Source: Draconibacterium sp.
GTDB taxonomy: Bacteria > Bacteroidota > Bacteroidia > Bacteroidales > Prolixibacteraceae
NCBI GenBank assembly: GCA_015493625.1
Contig: WGCT01000408.1
Span: 1 to 7,540 of the forward strand
Length of the DNA: 7,540 nucleotides
Direction of reading: 5' to 3'
The translations under genes were made by a program, and so were the position numbers. Below, piece by piece: positions 1-6,473 of the stretch. The notes under the pieces are model-generated. The model saw only the letters and a list, made by a program, of their open reading frames with translations, did not search any database and was not told the DNA's origin. Numbering within the stretch: the stretch's first letter is position 1; each line of letters opens with the position of its first letter.

Positions 1-376
1 GTACACAAAAATCCGATTAATAGTCGACAACTATATTTTTATTCTTAGTAAGAACCGGTTTATTCCAAATTTTGTTTTTCAGGAAATAAACAGAGACCCC
101 GAATATTTCAATAAAATTTACCAGTTTAAAAACAACATTCAGTCCATTAAAAAATTTGAAGAGGAGATAAAAGCGGAAATTAAAAAAGGGAATATTATCG
201 ACATTACTCCAAAACAGTTAATTTTAAACATCATCTCCATGTCTATTTTCCCATTTATGGCAAAGCCAATGGCAAAAACCATTTTCGATATTTCAGATAA
301 AGAGTTTAACGCTTTAATTGAAGAACGTAGAAAACTGGTTGCCGAATTTACAATTCAAGCAATAAAAATTAAATAA
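1..376 (+). CDS. TetR/AcrR-family transcriptional regulator, C-terminal part (5' end outside window)
   Basis: An open frame runs from base 2 to the TAA at 374-376, giving 124 residues with no start in view. Seen: a helical, charged sequence with a stretch reading about N-R-F-I-P-N-F-V-F-Q-E-I-N-R-D-P (residues 18-33), then a long amphipathic helix and a closing helix ending in F-T-I-Q-A-I-K-I-K. This is the usual wording of the ligand-binding C-terminal domain of TetR regulators that head pump operons, where a conserved P-x-F-V-x-x-E-x-N-R-(D/N)-P segment is common. The DNA-binding helix-turn-helix lies upstream of the window. The stop is 11 nt before the TolC gene, so it is probably the first gene of the same transcript and a drug- or metabolite-responsive autorepressor, as CecR is for ybhGFSR in E. 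coli. Its operator would be upstream and is not visible. The family call rests on the C-terminal domain only, which is variable, so the subfamily is uncertain. Confidence 0.8.
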   Translation, partial: YTKIRLIVDNYIFILSKNRFIPNFVFQEINRDPEYFNKIYQFKNNIQSIKKFEEEIKAEIKKGNIIDITPKQLILNIISMSIFPFMAKPMAKTIFDISDKEFNALIEERRKLVAEFTIQAIKIK

Positions 377-387
377 ATCGCTAAATA

Positions 388-1653
388 ATGAGAAAGTTAA
401 ACTATCTGTTTGCCATACTGTTTTTTCCCGGCGTGTTGTTTGCACAACTTCAGAATATAAATTTAAAACAGTGTACCGACGCGGCAAAAGAGAATTGGCC
501 GGGTTTTAAAAAAATGGCTTTGCAAAACGAAAACCGGGAGTTGGCCAATGAAGTTCTCAATAAAAACTACTTACCCAAGTTAACACTGAGCGGAAGTGCT
601 TCGTACCAGTCGGAGGTGGTTGAATTTCCAACAGTACCCAATATAGACAATTTTTTTCCCGTTTTTCCAAACGACAATTACCGAACCGACTTACAACTTA
701 CTCAAATTCTTTACGATGGAGGAAACACAAAAAAAGCCAAAGAGCTTCAACAAGCCTCCATTTCGCTCGAAGAAAGGCAAATAGAAATTCAGAACTACAA
801 TTTAATGGAGCAAATAAATCAACTCTATTTAACCGTTTTGCTGCTCAAAAAAAACCAGACTGTTTTACGCACTGCCCTCGATGAAATAAACGAAAACATA
901 AAAACCCTTCAATCGGCATTCGAGAACGGTATGATTTTAGATTCGGAATTAAACAAAATTAAGGTCGAAAAAATATCGATAAACAAACAGATACTGAACA
1001 CAAAAACCTTGGAAGAAAACACAATAAAATCGCTTTCCGTTTTAACCGGACTCGACATTAAAACCAAAACATTGTTTGAAATACCCGGACAACCTATGCA
1101 TAAATTTTCAACTCTGCCCGAGTTAAAACTGTTTGAGGCGCAAAAAGAGTTAAACTTTGCAGCTCTCGAAATTCAAAACAGAAGCCGTTTTCCCAAAGTT
1201 GCTCTGTTTGCAAACGGTGGTTTTGGCCGCCCAGGATACAACTTTATGAATACCGATTTACATACGTACGGAATTGTGGGGGTAAATCTCTCGTGGGATA
1301 TTTTCGACTGGGGCGTTTACAGCAAGCAAAAAGAGAAAACGGCACTTAAACAGAAATTAATTGAAGCCGACACAGAAGCTTTCTTGAAAAAAAACAGTCT
1401 GGAAATTCAGAAAATAAATAACGACATTGTAAATATTAACCGGCAAATTTCGATGGATAAAGAGGTGGTTGATATAAAAACAGAGATTAAAAACTCGTCG
1501 TGGTCGAAATTTCAAAACGGAACAATTACATCGAACGAATACCTAAAAGATTTTACCGATTTAAAAAGGGCACAACAAACATTAGAAATAGACAAAATTA
1601 AACTAATACAGAAACGATTAGAATTACAACACAACACCGGAGTTGCATATTAA
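388..1653 (+). CDS. TolC-family outer membrane efflux channel
   Basis: A 421-residue protein, the usual size for the family. It would be the outer-membrane exit duct of the pump, a trimeric beta-barrel with a long periplasmic alpha-helical tunnel. Seen: a signal peptide (residues 1-19, basic MRK, hydrophobic core, cleavage likely after L-F-A before Gln20). The two halves of the OEP duplication are visible. The first has a strand-to-helix turn L-T-Q-I-L-Y-D-G-G (residues 104-112); the second has the matching N-L-S-W-D-I-F-D-W-G (300-309). Each is followed by a long charged helix, about 113-220 and 310-415. The short polar C-terminus ends soon after the last helix. The ATG at 388 gives the signal peptide directly, and no Shine-Dalgarno is present, as expected in Bacteroidota. 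It sits between the regulator and the adaptor gene, so it is probably dedicated to this transporter rather than shared. Substrate unknown. Confidence 0.95.
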   Translation: MRKLNYLFAILFFPGVLFAQLQNINLKQCTDAAKENWPGFKKMALQNENRELANEVLNKNYLPKLTLSGSASYQSEVVEFPTVPNIDNFFPVFPNDNYRTDLQLTQILYDGGNTKKAKELQQASISLEERQIEIQNYNLMEQINQLYLTVLLLKKNQTVLRTALDEINENIKTLQSAFENGMILDSELNKIKVEKISINKQILNTKTLEENTIKSLSVLTGLDIKTKTLFEIPGQPMHKFSTLPELKLFEAQKELNFAALEIQNRSRFPKVALFANGGFGRPGYNFMNTDLHTYGIVGVNLSWDIFDWGVYSKQKEKTALKQKLIEADTEAFLKKNSLEIQKINNDIVNINRQISMDKEVVDIKTEIKNSSWSKFQNGTITSNEYLKDFTDLKRAQQTLEIDKIKLIQKRLELQHNTGVAY

Positions 1654-1686
1654 ACCATTGAAATTAAAACCGTAAATCGTAATAAA

Positions 1687-2568
1687 ATGAGAAAACTATT
1701 TGTAACCATATTTTTGCTGACAACGCTTTTTGTATCGTGTACCAACAACGAGAATCCCGCCGATGCCAGTGGCAATTTCCAAAGCGATGCCACAACTATT
1801 TCGGCCGAAAGTGCCGGAAAACTTATTCTTTTTACTATTGAAGAGGGTGCAACAATTGAGGCAAACGACACCATTGGAATTATAGACACAATGCAGTTAC
1901 ATTTAAAAAAAGAGCAGCTGCAAGCCTCGTTTATCAGTATTCAATCGCAGTCGAAAAGTGTACTCTCGCAAATAAATGTACTTGAAGAGCAGTTAAAAGT
2001 TCAGCAAAACAACCTTGCACGAATTAAAAAAATGTACGCCGAAGGGTCGGCAACAAAAAAACAACTCGACGATATTCAGGGGCAGGTAAATATAACCAAA
2101 CAACAAATTGCGAGTGTTCAGGCACAAAATGCATCGGTTATCAGTCAATACAAATCGTTAACAGTTCAGATTAAACAAATTGAAGACCAAATAGACAGGT
2201 GCACAATTATTAATCCGGTTGCCGGAACAGTTTTAATAAAATATGTTTCGCAGTTCGAGTTTGTTGCTCCCGGGAAACCACTCTATCAAATTCAAAATTT
2301 AAAAGAGTTAAAACTAAAAGCTTATGTAACCGAGCCACAGTTATCGGAAATTAAAATTGGCCAAAAAGTTTGGGTTGAAGTTGACGCAACAAAAGGGCAA
2401 AAGAGGTTTAGCGGAACAATCTCGTGGATAAGTGCAAATGCTGAATTCACCCCCAAAATAGTGCAAACCAAAGACGAAAGGCAAAACCTGGTGTATGCCA
2501 TAAAGATTGATGTTGTAAACGATGGGAGCTTAAAAATTGGGATGCCTGCTTCGGTAAGATTTCAATAA
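1687..2568 (+). CDS. HlyD/YbhG-type periplasmic adaptor (membrane fusion protein), probable lipoprotein
   Basis: A 293-residue adaptor that should bridge the inner-membrane ABC transporter to the TolC channel. Seen: an N-terminal signal with a lipobox-like F-V-S-C, cysteine at residue 18, followed by a polar N/D/E-rich linker. This suggests lipid anchoring instead of the transmembrane helix found in many HlyD proteins. Next comes the first half of a biotinyl-lipoyl-like domain (about 36-68, I-S-A-E-S-A-G-K then E-E-G-A-T-I). A Gln/Lys-rich coiled-coil hairpin (about 70-170) should contact the channel. The second lipoyl half starts at N-P-V-A-G-T-V (176-182). A beta-barrel region (about 205-293) ends in G-M-P-A-S-V-R-F. 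Length and order resemble YbhG/YhiI-type adaptors that partner ABC-2 exporters. The -3 position of the lipobox is Phe, which is unusual, so lipidation is likely but not certain. The start ATG at 1687 lies 33 nt after the tolC stop. Confidence 0.93.
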   Translation: MRKLFVTIFLLTTLFVSCTNNENPADASGNFQSDATTISAESAGKLILFTIEEGATIEANDTIGIIDTMQLHLKKEQLQASFISIQSQSKSVLSQINVLEEQLKVQQNNLARIKKMYAEGSATKKQLDDIQGQVNITKQQIASVQAQNASVISQYKSLTVQIKQIEDQIDRCTIINPVAGTVLIKYVSQFEFVAPGKPLYQIQNLKELKLKAYVTEPQLSEIKIGQKVWVEVDATKGQKRFSGTISWISANAEFTPKIVQTKDERQNLVYAIKIDVVNDGSLKIGMPASVRFQ

Positions 2569-2583
2569 CCGGTTAAGCACCGG
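2569..2583. repeat. small GC-rich inverted repeat in the adaptor-ATPase gap
   Basis: CCGGT (2569-2573) and ACCGG (2579-2583) are exact reverse complements around a 5-nt loop, directly after the adaptor stop codon. The left arm also sits in an 8-bp palindrome, AACCGGTT (2567-2574). No T-run follows, so it is not a standard intrinsic terminator. It could be a weak RNA stem in the operon transcript, or chance. Confidence 0.25.
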
Positions 2584-2598
2584 CTATGCATTCAACAA

Positions 2599-3501
2599 AT
2601 GATTGAAATAAAAAACATATCGAAATCGTACAAGGAGGTAAAAGCCCTCGACAATATCTCGTTAAATATTGAAGAAGGAAGACTTTTTGGATTAATTGGC
2701 CCCGACGGAGCAGGAAAAACAACGTTGTTCAGAATTCTTACAACACTGCTCATCCCCAACCGTGGCACCGCCACATTAATGAATCTCGACACGGTTACCG
2801 ACTATAAAAAAATAAGAAGACAGATTGGATACATGCCGGGCAGGTTTTCGCTCTATACCGACCTCTCAGTACAAGAAAATTTAGAGTTTTTCGCAAAAGT
2901 TTTTAATACAACCATCGAATCGAATTTCGAGATGATTCGCGACATTTATGTTCTTTTAGAACCTTTTAAAAAGAGAAAAGCACGCGATTTATCGGGAGGG
3001 ATGAAACAGAAACTTGCTCTCTGCTGCGCCCTAATTCATAAACCCAAAATATTGTTTCTAGACGAGCCCACGTTTGGTGTCGACCCTGTTTCGAGAAAAG
3101 AGTTTTGGGATAATCTGAAAAAACTTCAAAAAACCGACAACATTACAACTGTGGTTTCAACTCCGTATATGGACGAAGCGGCACTGTGTAATGAAGTGGC
3201 ACTTATTCAGAAAGGAAAAATTTTAGCGGTTGACACTCCCGGAAATATTTCAAAAAGATTTACACACAAATTGTTCGAAATAAAAACAAACAACAACTAT
3301 AAAGCATTACTTCTTTTGCGTAAAATGGATGGAATAAATTCAGCATTTATGTTTGGAAACAGCATTCATTTAACACTTAACAACTCGAAAAAAGTAACCC
3401 AATTATCAACCGAATTAACCGCAAACAGTTTTAAATTCTCGATAAAAAATATTGAACCAAACATTGAAGACACTTTTATGGAGTTAATGCAAAAAGAGTA
3501 A
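2599..3501 (+). CDS. ABC transporter ATP-binding protein, YbhF N-half type, with degenerate Q- and H-loops
   Basis: A 300-residue cytoplasmic ATPase for the ABC-2 permeases. Seen: Walker A G-P-D-G-A-G-K-T-T (34-42), an intact signature L-S-G-G-M-K-Q (131-137), and Walker B I-L-F-L-D-E-P with Glu156. About 90 residues follow the nucleotide-binding core, including a K-G-K-I-L-A-V-D-T-P segment and a final I-E-D-T-F-M-E-L-M helix. Odd residues: the Q-loop reads Y-M-P-G-R-F (Gly81 where Gln is expected). The switch region reads S-T-P-Y-M-D-E-A (Pro189 where the catalytic His is expected). The D-loop reads T-F-G-V-D rather than T-S-G-V-D. The first half of E. coli YbhF, as I recall it, also starts its Walker A G-P-D-G and lacks the switch His, so this gene is best read as the separate counterpart of that half. 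It should pair with the ATPase encoded 15 nt downstream. Its own Walker site is probably structural or slow, while its signature completes the partner's active site. Confidence 0.95.
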   Translation: MIEIKNISKSYKEVKALDNISLNIEEGRLFGLIGPDGAGKTTLFRILTTLLIPNRGTATLMNLDTVTDYKKIRRQIGYMPGRFSLYTDLSVQENLEFFAKVFNTTIESNFEMIRDIYVLLEPFKKRKARDLSGGMKQKLALCCALIHKPKILFLDEPTFGVDPVSRKEFWDNLKKLQKTDNITTVVSTPYMDEAALCNEVALIQKGKILAVDTPGNISKRFTHKLFEIKTNNNYKALLLLRKMDGINSAFMFGNSIHLTLNNSKKVTQLSTELTANSFKFSIKNIEPNIEDTFMELMQKE

Positions 3502-3516
3502 AAAACAACCGGTATA

Positions 3517-4239
3517 ATGAGTAGAGTAATTGAAGTAGAAAATTTAACGCGTACTTTTGGCCATTTTAAAGCCGTCGACAACATTAGTTTTACTGTTGAA
3601 AAGGGTGAAATATTTGGTTTTTTGGGAGCCAACGGTGCCGGCAAAACCACAGCCATAAAAATGCTTACCGGTATTTTAGAACCCACTTCGGGAAGAGGGA
3701 AAGTGGCCGGATTCGACATAATAACCGAACGAAATAAATTGAAATTCAAAATTGGCTATATGAGCCAGAAATTTTCGTTATACGAAGATTTAACACTAAA
3801 AGAGAACATCGGGTTTTACGGTGGCATTTACGGATTACGAAAACGGGAAATTGCCGAAAGAACAAAAAAAATGATTGTCCGGCTGCAACTCGGCAACATA
3901 GAAAATACACTTATTTCCGAAATTCCTCTGGGATGGAAACAGAAAATTGCATTCTCGGTAGCCACCCTGCACCACCCCGATATTGTTTTTTTAGATGAAC
4001 CAACAAGTGGCGTTGACCCTATTACGCGGCGGCAATTCTGGAACTTAATCTACCAGGCGGCCGACAAGGGAATTACTGTTTTTGTAACAACGCATTATAT
4101 GGACGAAGCAGAATACTGCGACAGGATTTCGATGATGGTACGCGGCAAAATTGCGGCAATGGGAACGCTCGACGAACTGCTGCTTAAACACACTGCAAAA
4201 GATATGGACGAAGTTTTTTTAAAACTGGCACGCGATTAA
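3517..4239 (+). CDS. ABC transporter ATP-binding protein, YbhF C-half type, with atypical signature motif
   Basis: A 240-residue cytoplasmic ATPase, the second of the pair. Seen: Walker A G-A-N-G-A-G-K-T-T (37-45), Q-loop Y-M-S-Q-K-F-S-L-Y with Gln84, Walker B I-V-F-L-D-E-P with Glu161, D-loop T-S-G-V-D-P (163-168) and switch T-T-H-Y-M-D-E-A-E with His193. The catalytic residues on this chain are therefore all present. The signature is not: where L-S-G-G-Q is expected it reads I-P-L-G-W-K-Q (136-142). The second half of E. coli YbhF has a similar P-L-G-F-K-Q from memory, so the change looks like a subfamily trait rather than decay. Length is compact, with a short C-terminal helix M-D-E-V-F-L-K-L-A. 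The gene starts 15 nt after the first ATPase and ends 11 nt before the first permease. It is the likely power-stroke subunit of a heterodimer. Confidence 0.95.
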   Translation: MSRVIEVENLTRTFGHFKAVDNISFTVEKGEIFGFLGANGAGKTTAIKMLTGILEPTSGRGKVAGFDIITERNKLKFKIGYMSQKFSLYEDLTLKENIGFYGGIYGLRKREIAERTKKMIVRLQLGNIENTLISEIPLGWKQKIAFSVATLHHPDIVFLDEPTSGVDPITRRQFWNLIYQAADKGITVFVTTHYMDEAEYCDRISMMVRGKIAAMGTLDELLLKHTAKDMDEVFLKLARD

Positions 4240-4250
4240 ACAGGTATTGA

Positions 4251-5351
4251 ATGAGAACATTTTTAGCATTTATAAAAAAGGAATTTAAACACATTTTTCG
4301 CGACAAGCGAACACTGCTTATACTTTTCGGAATGCCCATCGTTCAGGTTTTATTATTTGGATTTGCCATAACAACCGAAATAAAAGACGGAAAAATGGCA
4401 GTCTTAGATTTGGCAAAAAACAGAATGTCGCAGCAATATATCAGCAAAATTACCTCGTCGGGTTATTTTATTTTAGAGGAAAATCTGAAAAACTATTCGC
4501 AAATAGAAAAGTCGTTTAAACGTGGAACAATAAAGATTGCCCTTGTCATTCCCGAAAAATTCGCTGAAAATTTAGGAAACAATAACAGCTCGATTGTACA
4601 AGTAATTGCCGATGCATCGGACCCAAATATGGCAAATATGTTAACCTCCTATTTAAGTGGAATTTCAAATTCGTTTGCCATAGAAAACCGCCTCGTTCCC
4701 AAAATTCCCATAAAAATTGAGTCGAAAATGCTTTATAACACCGAAAACAAAAGCGTATTTATGTTTGTGCCCGGCGTAATGACCATTATTTTAATGTTAG
4801 TTTCGGCAATGATGACGTCGATAACAGTTGCCCGCGAAAAAGAGATAGGAACAATGGAAATACTTCTTGTTTCGCCACTAAAACCCGCGATAATAATTAT
4901 TGGGAAAGTACTACCATACCTCGTATTATCGCTTATTAACGCCTTTACTATTTTAATGTTGGGATTTCTGGTTTTTGGTATGCCAATGGAAGGAAGCCGG
5001 ATTTTATTGTTTCTGGAAATTCTGTTGTTTATTGTTACATCGCTTAGTTTGGGAATTTTAATCTCGACCATTGCACAAACGCAGCAAACGGCAATGATGA
5101 TGTCGTTAATGGGGCTAATGTTACCAACTATTTTGTTGTCGGGATTTATTTTCCCGATTGAGAGTATGCCCCGGATTTTACAAATTCTAAGCAATGTAAT
5201 TCCTGCAAAATGGTTTATTATAATTATAAAATCGATTATGCTAAAAGGCGTTGGTATTCGTGTTGTTTGGAAAGAGACTTTAATTTTAACAGGAACATCG
5301 TTGCTATTTATTTTAATGACCATAAAAAAGTTCAAAATAAGAATGGAGTAA
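4251..5351 (+). CDS. ABC-2 type permease, YbhS-like (first membrane subunit)
   Basis: A 366-residue inner-membrane subunit. Seen: an amphipathic N-terminal helix (about 1-20, K-K-E-F-K-H-I-F-R-D-K) leading into the first membrane segment (about 22-40, with G-M-P). A large soluble loop of about 130 residues (41-168) is expected in the periplasm, where it could meet the adaptor. Then comes a cluster of hydrophobic segments from about 170 to the end. The cytoplasmic coupling motif A-R-E-K-E-I-G-T-M-E (194-203) follows the second segment. P-I-E-S-M-P (302-307) precedes the last membrane helix region, and the protein ends in K-K-F-K-I-R-M-E. This is the standard ABC-2 membrane/NatB-type layout with six segments. 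It should form a heterodimer with the next gene's product, driven by the two upstream ATPases. The ATG at 4251 places the conserved N-terminal helix at the start. The exported substrate is not predictable. Confidence 0.94.
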   Translation: MRTFLAFIKKEFKHIFRDKRTLLILFGMPIVQVLLFGFAITTEIKDGKMAVLDLAKNRMSQQYISKITSSGYFILEENLKNYSQIEKSFKRGTIKIALVIPEKFAENLGNNNSSIVQVIADASDPNMANMLTSYLSGISNSFAIENRLVPKIPIKIESKMLYNTENKSVFMFVPGVMTIILMLVSAMMTSITVAREKEIGTMEILLVSPLKPAIIIIGKVLPYLVLSLINAFTILMLGFLVFGMPMEGSRILLFLEILLFIVTSLSLGILISTIAQTQQTAMMMSLMGLMLPTILLSGFIFPIESMPRILQILSNVIPAKWFIIIIKSIMLKGVGIRVVWKETLILTGTSLLFILMTIKKFKIRME

Positions 5352-5360
5352 AACAGGCCA

Positions 5361-6473
5361 ATGTTAAGAACAGTTCGACATATAATCACAAAGGAGTTTA
5401 AGCAGATTTTCAGGAATAAAACCATGGTAGGATTAATATTTGGAATGCCTGTAATTCAGCTTCTTATATTCTCGTACACGGCAAATTTCGAAGTAAAGGA
5501 GATAAATATTTTTATTGAAAACCGCGACAACTCACCTACCTCGGTTGAATTTATTCATAAAATAGAAGCTTCCAAATTTTTTACATTAACCAATGTAGCA
5601 ACATACAAAGACGGGCTAAAACTGATGGAGCACAACGATATTGATGTTATATTATCGATTCCCCAAAACTTTGGAAAAAATATTAATTTGGGAAAACCAA
5701 CCAATATTGCAGTTGTTACAGATGCAATTAACGGAGTAAAAGCAGGCATTATTCAAAACTATTTACAAAACGTTGTTCTCCGGTTTTCGAAAGAGAAAAT
5801 TACAAGTAAAGTGAAGCTGAGAAAAATGCCGGGAATTGAAATAAACAGCCACAACTGGTACAACCCCACCCTCGATTATAAGGTTTTTATGGTTCCCGGA
5901 ATACTGGTAATGCTAATAACGATGACCTCGCTCTTTCTCTCGGCAATGAACATTGTTCGCGAAAAAGAGATTGGCACCATTGAACAGCTGAATGTTACAC
6001 CAATAAGGAAATGGGAATTTATTTTAGGAAAACTAATGCCGTTTGTATTGCTTGGCATTGCAGAGTTTACGCTGGGTTTGCTCATTGCGTTTTTTTGGTT
6101 TCGCACACCAATAGAGGGAAGCATTGTAATGCTATATCTCTTTACAATTGTCTATTTAGTTTTAGTCCTTGGTATCGGAACCTTTATATCAACCATCACC
6201 GAAACACAGCAGCAAGCCATGTTTATTGCCTGGTTTTTTTCGGTAATATTTATATTAATGAGCGGACTGTTTACGCCCATAGAAAGTATGCCGGTGTGGG
6301 CACAACGAATTGCCGATTTCAACCCGATAAAGTATTATATTGATGTAATAAGGCTGGTAATGCTAAAAGGCAGCACATTTGTAAACGTAAGTAAACAGTT
6401 TACAATTATAGTAATTTATGCTATTGTGCTAAATGTGTTGGCAATTCTAAATTACCGGAAAACAAGCGGCTAA
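5361..6473 (+). CDS. ABC-2 type permease, YbhR-like (second membrane subunit)
   Basis: A 370-residue inner-membrane protein, clearly a divergent paralogue of the preceding permease. Shared landmarks: N-terminal amphipathic helix [11 protein letters not shown] (10-20), first membrane segment with G-M-P (28-30), a periplasmic loop of roughly 130 residues, coupling motif [10 protein letters not shown] (199-208), and P-I-E-S-M-P (306-311) followed by a terminal helix with V-M-L-K-G. The ATG at 5361 is 9 nt after the previous stop, with no visible ribosome-binding motif. It is the last gene of the operon. Its TAA (6471-6473) overlaps the stop of the convergent gcvT gene. In the likely complex each permease carries one half of the translocation path. 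The sequence does not tell which ATPase contacts which permease. Confidence 0.94.
   Translation: MLRTVRHIITKEFKQIFRNKTMVGLIFGMPVIQLLIFSYTANFEVKEINIFIENRDNSPTSVEFIHKIEASKFFTLTNVATYKDGLKLMEHNDIDVILSIPQNFGKNINLGKPTNIAVVTDAINGVKAGIIQNYLQNVVLRFSKEKITSKVKLRKMPGIEINSHNWYNPTLDYKVFMVPGILVMLITMTSLFLSAMNIVREKEIGTIEQLNVTPIRKWEFILGKLMPFVLLGIAEFTLGLLIAFFWFRTPIEGSIVMLYLFTIVYLVLVLGIGTFISTITETQQQAMFIAWFFSVIFILMSGLFTPIESMPVWAQRIADFNPIKYYIDVIRLVMLKGSTFVNVSKQFTIIVIYAIVLNVLAILNYRKTSG
6379..6405. repeat. 8-bp inverted repeat in the 3' end of the second permease gene
   Basis: TTGTAAAC (6379-6386) and GTTTACAA (6398-6405) are exact reverse complements separated by 11 nt that contain a third GTAAAC copy (6391-6396). 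It lies within permease codons and about 65-90 nt past the gcvT stop in the - direction. It could fold in the gcvT mRNA tail, but it is AT-rich and no T-run follows on either strand, so a terminator role is unsupported. Confidence 0.3.

Noticed and set aside
1654..1686. Possible internal promoter between the channel and adaptor genes
   Set aside because: The 33-nt gap has no TAnnTTTG -7 element or TTG -33 element of the Bacteroidota type. It is short and consistent with co-transcription.
3507..3514. AACCGGTA just before the second ATPase, similar to AACCGGTT at 53-60 and 2567-2574
   Set aside because: CCGG-containing words are frequent across the window's codons, the copies differ, and one lies inside the regulator coding sequence. 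There is not enough to call an operator.
3366..3749. A 127-codon - strand frame across the two ATPase genes
   Set aside because: It is antisense to both ATPases, including the Walker A region of the second, and is explained as the mirror of real coding sequence.
4733..5425. A 230-codon open frame on the - strand
   Set aside because: It lies antisense to the first permease and into the second. The translation is a low-complexity Ile/Asn-rich shadow with no family resemblance, while the + strand frame is a clear ABC-2 permease.
6011..6343. A 110-codon + strand frame inside the second permease
   Set aside because: It overlaps conserved permease codons in another frame and shows no recognisable domain or separate start context.
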